Source: Paulinella micropora
Taxonomy: Eukaryota; Cercozoa; Imbricatea; Euglyphida
Assembly: GCA_009731375.1 (NCBI GenBank)
Contig: BJOX01000308.1
Span: forward strand, 125,929-148,000
DNA length: 22,072 nt
Reading direction: 5' to 3'
This document shows, in pieces, positions 20,261-22,072 of the stretch. Under the pieces are notes generated by a model. That model was given only the letters and a program-made list of their open reading frames with translations. It was not told the DNA's origin and did no database searches. The position numbers were made by a program, and so were the translations under genes. Each line of letters begins with the position of its first letter. The first letter of the stretch is position 1.

Positions 20261-20261
20261 G
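20104..20261 (+). repeat. (GATA)n array with GGTA and GGCA variants
   Basis: GATA repeat with a GGTA/GGCA block at about 20162-20202. Confidence 0.95.
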
Positions 20262-20269
20262 ATTTCTGA

Positions 20270-20470
20270 GGTGTAGTGAAAATTTTCGGCCAGAACAAAT
20301 TATCACGTAATAACGGTGTATTTGTTGTTCAAAGTCGTGAAGAATTTCGGCCAGCCGGTAATTACGGTACATTTTTTGTCACAAATGAAAAAAGTTTAGC
20401 CCAAAATTTCCCGTAATTACGGTTGGCCGAAAGGTGAGGTAACGAAAATCTTTCAACTGACCTTATGAAT
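20270..20470. mobile_element. Short inverted-repeat element, copy B
   Basis: Begins AGTGAAAATTTTCGGCCAG (20275-20293), the exact reverse complement of the right end of copy A at 3309-3327. Inside are three CGTAATTACGGT-like palindromes (about 20306, 20355, 20411) and three GGCC(A/G) motifs near GAATTTCGGCC. It ends CAACTGACCTTATG, like CACTTGACCTTATA in copy A. Non-coding, and probably the same non-autonomous family as copy A. Confidence 0.55.
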
Positions 20471-20559
20471 ATAATACTTTAATATAGAATAATATTCTGT
20501 ATGTATGGTTTGCATGCATGCATGGATGTCTGTATGTCTGTATTTATGTTTGTCTTTCT

Positions 20560-20575
20560 GATAGATAGATAGATC

Positions 20576-20613
<38 letters not shown>

Positions 20614-20656
20614 GATAGATAGATAGATAAATAGATAGATAAATAGATAGATAGAC

Positions 20657-20698
<42 letters not shown>
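20560..20698 (+). repeat. (GATA)n array
   Basis: GATA with AAATAGATA and GACA variants. Confidence 0.95.
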
Positions 20699-20724
20699 TT
20701 TGTCTGCCTGAATGCCTGAATGTA

Positions 20725-20927
<203 letters not shown>

Positions 20928-20936
20928 TGCTGTGCA

Positions 20937-21580
<644 letters not shown>

Positions 21581-21590
21581 NNNNNNNNNN
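21581..21590. other. Assembly gap (10 N)
   Basis: Ten N followed by 16 C (21591-21606). Confidence 1.
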
Positions 21591-21642
21591 CCCCCCCCCC
21601 CCCCCCACACACACACACCCCTCCCTTCACAAATTTCTGTTA

Positions 21643-21677
<35 letters not shown>

Positions 21678-21791
21678 TGAGTATGTGTGTGTGTGTGTGT
21701 TTGTGTATGTATGTATGTGTGTATATGTGTATGTGTGTGTGTGTGTGTTTATATATATATATTTATATATATATATATGTATGCATATATG

Positions 21792-21840
<49 letters not shown>

Positions 21841-21880
21841 ATTTGTGTGTATGAATATGCATGTGTGTATGTATGTGAAG
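21591..21880. repeat. Poly-C, CA, GT and TA tracts
   Basis: C homopolymer at 21591-21606, CA to 21618, GT with TATG interruptions from 21647, and TA within 21750-21815, then GT again. Cys/Val-rich frames are artefacts. Confidence 0.95.
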
Positions 21881-22072
21881 GAGTAATGAGAAAGATAGGT
21901 ATGTATGTATGTACCTATATTATAGTATGTATGTACCTCCAGTTTAGTGTATGAGTGTGTATGTGTATACCTGAATTATAGTACACGAGGATGTTGAAAC
22001 CCTTGCCACAAATAAGAATGATGGTTGTTGTTGTTGATGGTGATGAGGAGGAGAGGGGGGGGGGGGGGGAAG
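21881..22072. other. Low-copy end segment with TATG, GTT and poly-G
   Basis: Short TATG repeats, two partly similar stretches around TGTACCTATATTATAGTA and CCTGAATTATAGTACACG, a GTT run at about 22022, and a G run at 22056-22069. No gene recognised. Confidence 0.5.

Overview
This window looks like intergenic DNA from an animal, most likely an invertebrate and possibly a mollusc. That guess rests on the dense mixture of microsatellites and on retroposon ends that run into them; no marker gene fixes the taxon. I see no intact host gene, exon, tRNA or rRNA. Almost every long open frame is a translated microsatellite: (TATC)n reads as YLSI repeats, (ATT)n as poly-I, (GA)n as RE or LS repeats, and (CAA)n as poly-L or poly-T. 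Six assembly gaps (runs of N) interrupt the sequence.

The one convincing protein-coding remnant is at 17841-18783 on the minus strand. It is the C-terminal part of a non-LTR retrotransposon (LINE) with a CCHC zinc knuckle and a restriction-enzyme-like (PD-(D/E)XK) endonuclease domain, the architecture of the R2/R4/NeSL group. It is 5'-truncated and carries a frameshift next to the zinc knuckle. Its 3' UTR ends directly in (ATCT)n on the sense strand, and its truncated 5' side also abuts the same microsatellite. Two more 3'-UTR copies (8555-8862 on plus; 9071-9980 on minus, broken by a gap) have the same (TATC)-bounded structure.

A second retroposon family, 'ATT-family' here, has at least five 3' ends (1-165, 9589-9824, 15353-15800, 15964-16440, 16665-16812). 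They are truncated at different 5' points but share a 3' end, and four of the five run into (ATT)n. From about 14.9 to 17.06 kb these alternate with a 44-bp unit and ATT tracts in a higher-order array.

Layout: 1-700, ATT-family end, a 152-bp tandem duplication and a GATA tract; 700-1500, a pentanucleotide array with five copies of a 50-bp insert; 1565-2427, two inverted foldback elements around a GATA array; 2.4-6.5 kb, microsatellite mosaic (TATG, TA, TTCC, GA, TATC, GTT, CAA, AAAT, AAT, A), with a short inverted-repeat element at 3165-3340; 7.0-9.0 kb, GA then GATA/TATC with the first LINE copy; 9.0-10.6 kb, third LINE copy plus a 70-bp GATA-tailed repeat; 10.6-11.2 kb, a CCGG-rich satellite built of inverted and direct 30-bp monomers; 12.0-12.95 kb, a 403-bp terminal-inverted-repeat element with six 48-bp repeats, and a 146-bp palindrome; 13.0-14.65 kb, TATC blocks, then ten copies of a 47-bp unit spaced by AT tracts; 14.9-17.06 kb, the ATT array; 17.25-19.1 kb, GATA, LINE, GATA; 19.1-22.07 kb, diverged repeats, a second member of the inverted-repeat family, GATA with GC-rich islands, and GT/TA tracts.

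The unifying pattern is that most non-microsatellite islands are short retroposon-like ends joined on a fixed side to a particular microsatellite. The best candidate for a new system is a pair of LINE families, each apparently confined to its own microsatellite (TATC or ATT). This is an inference from junctions inside one window.
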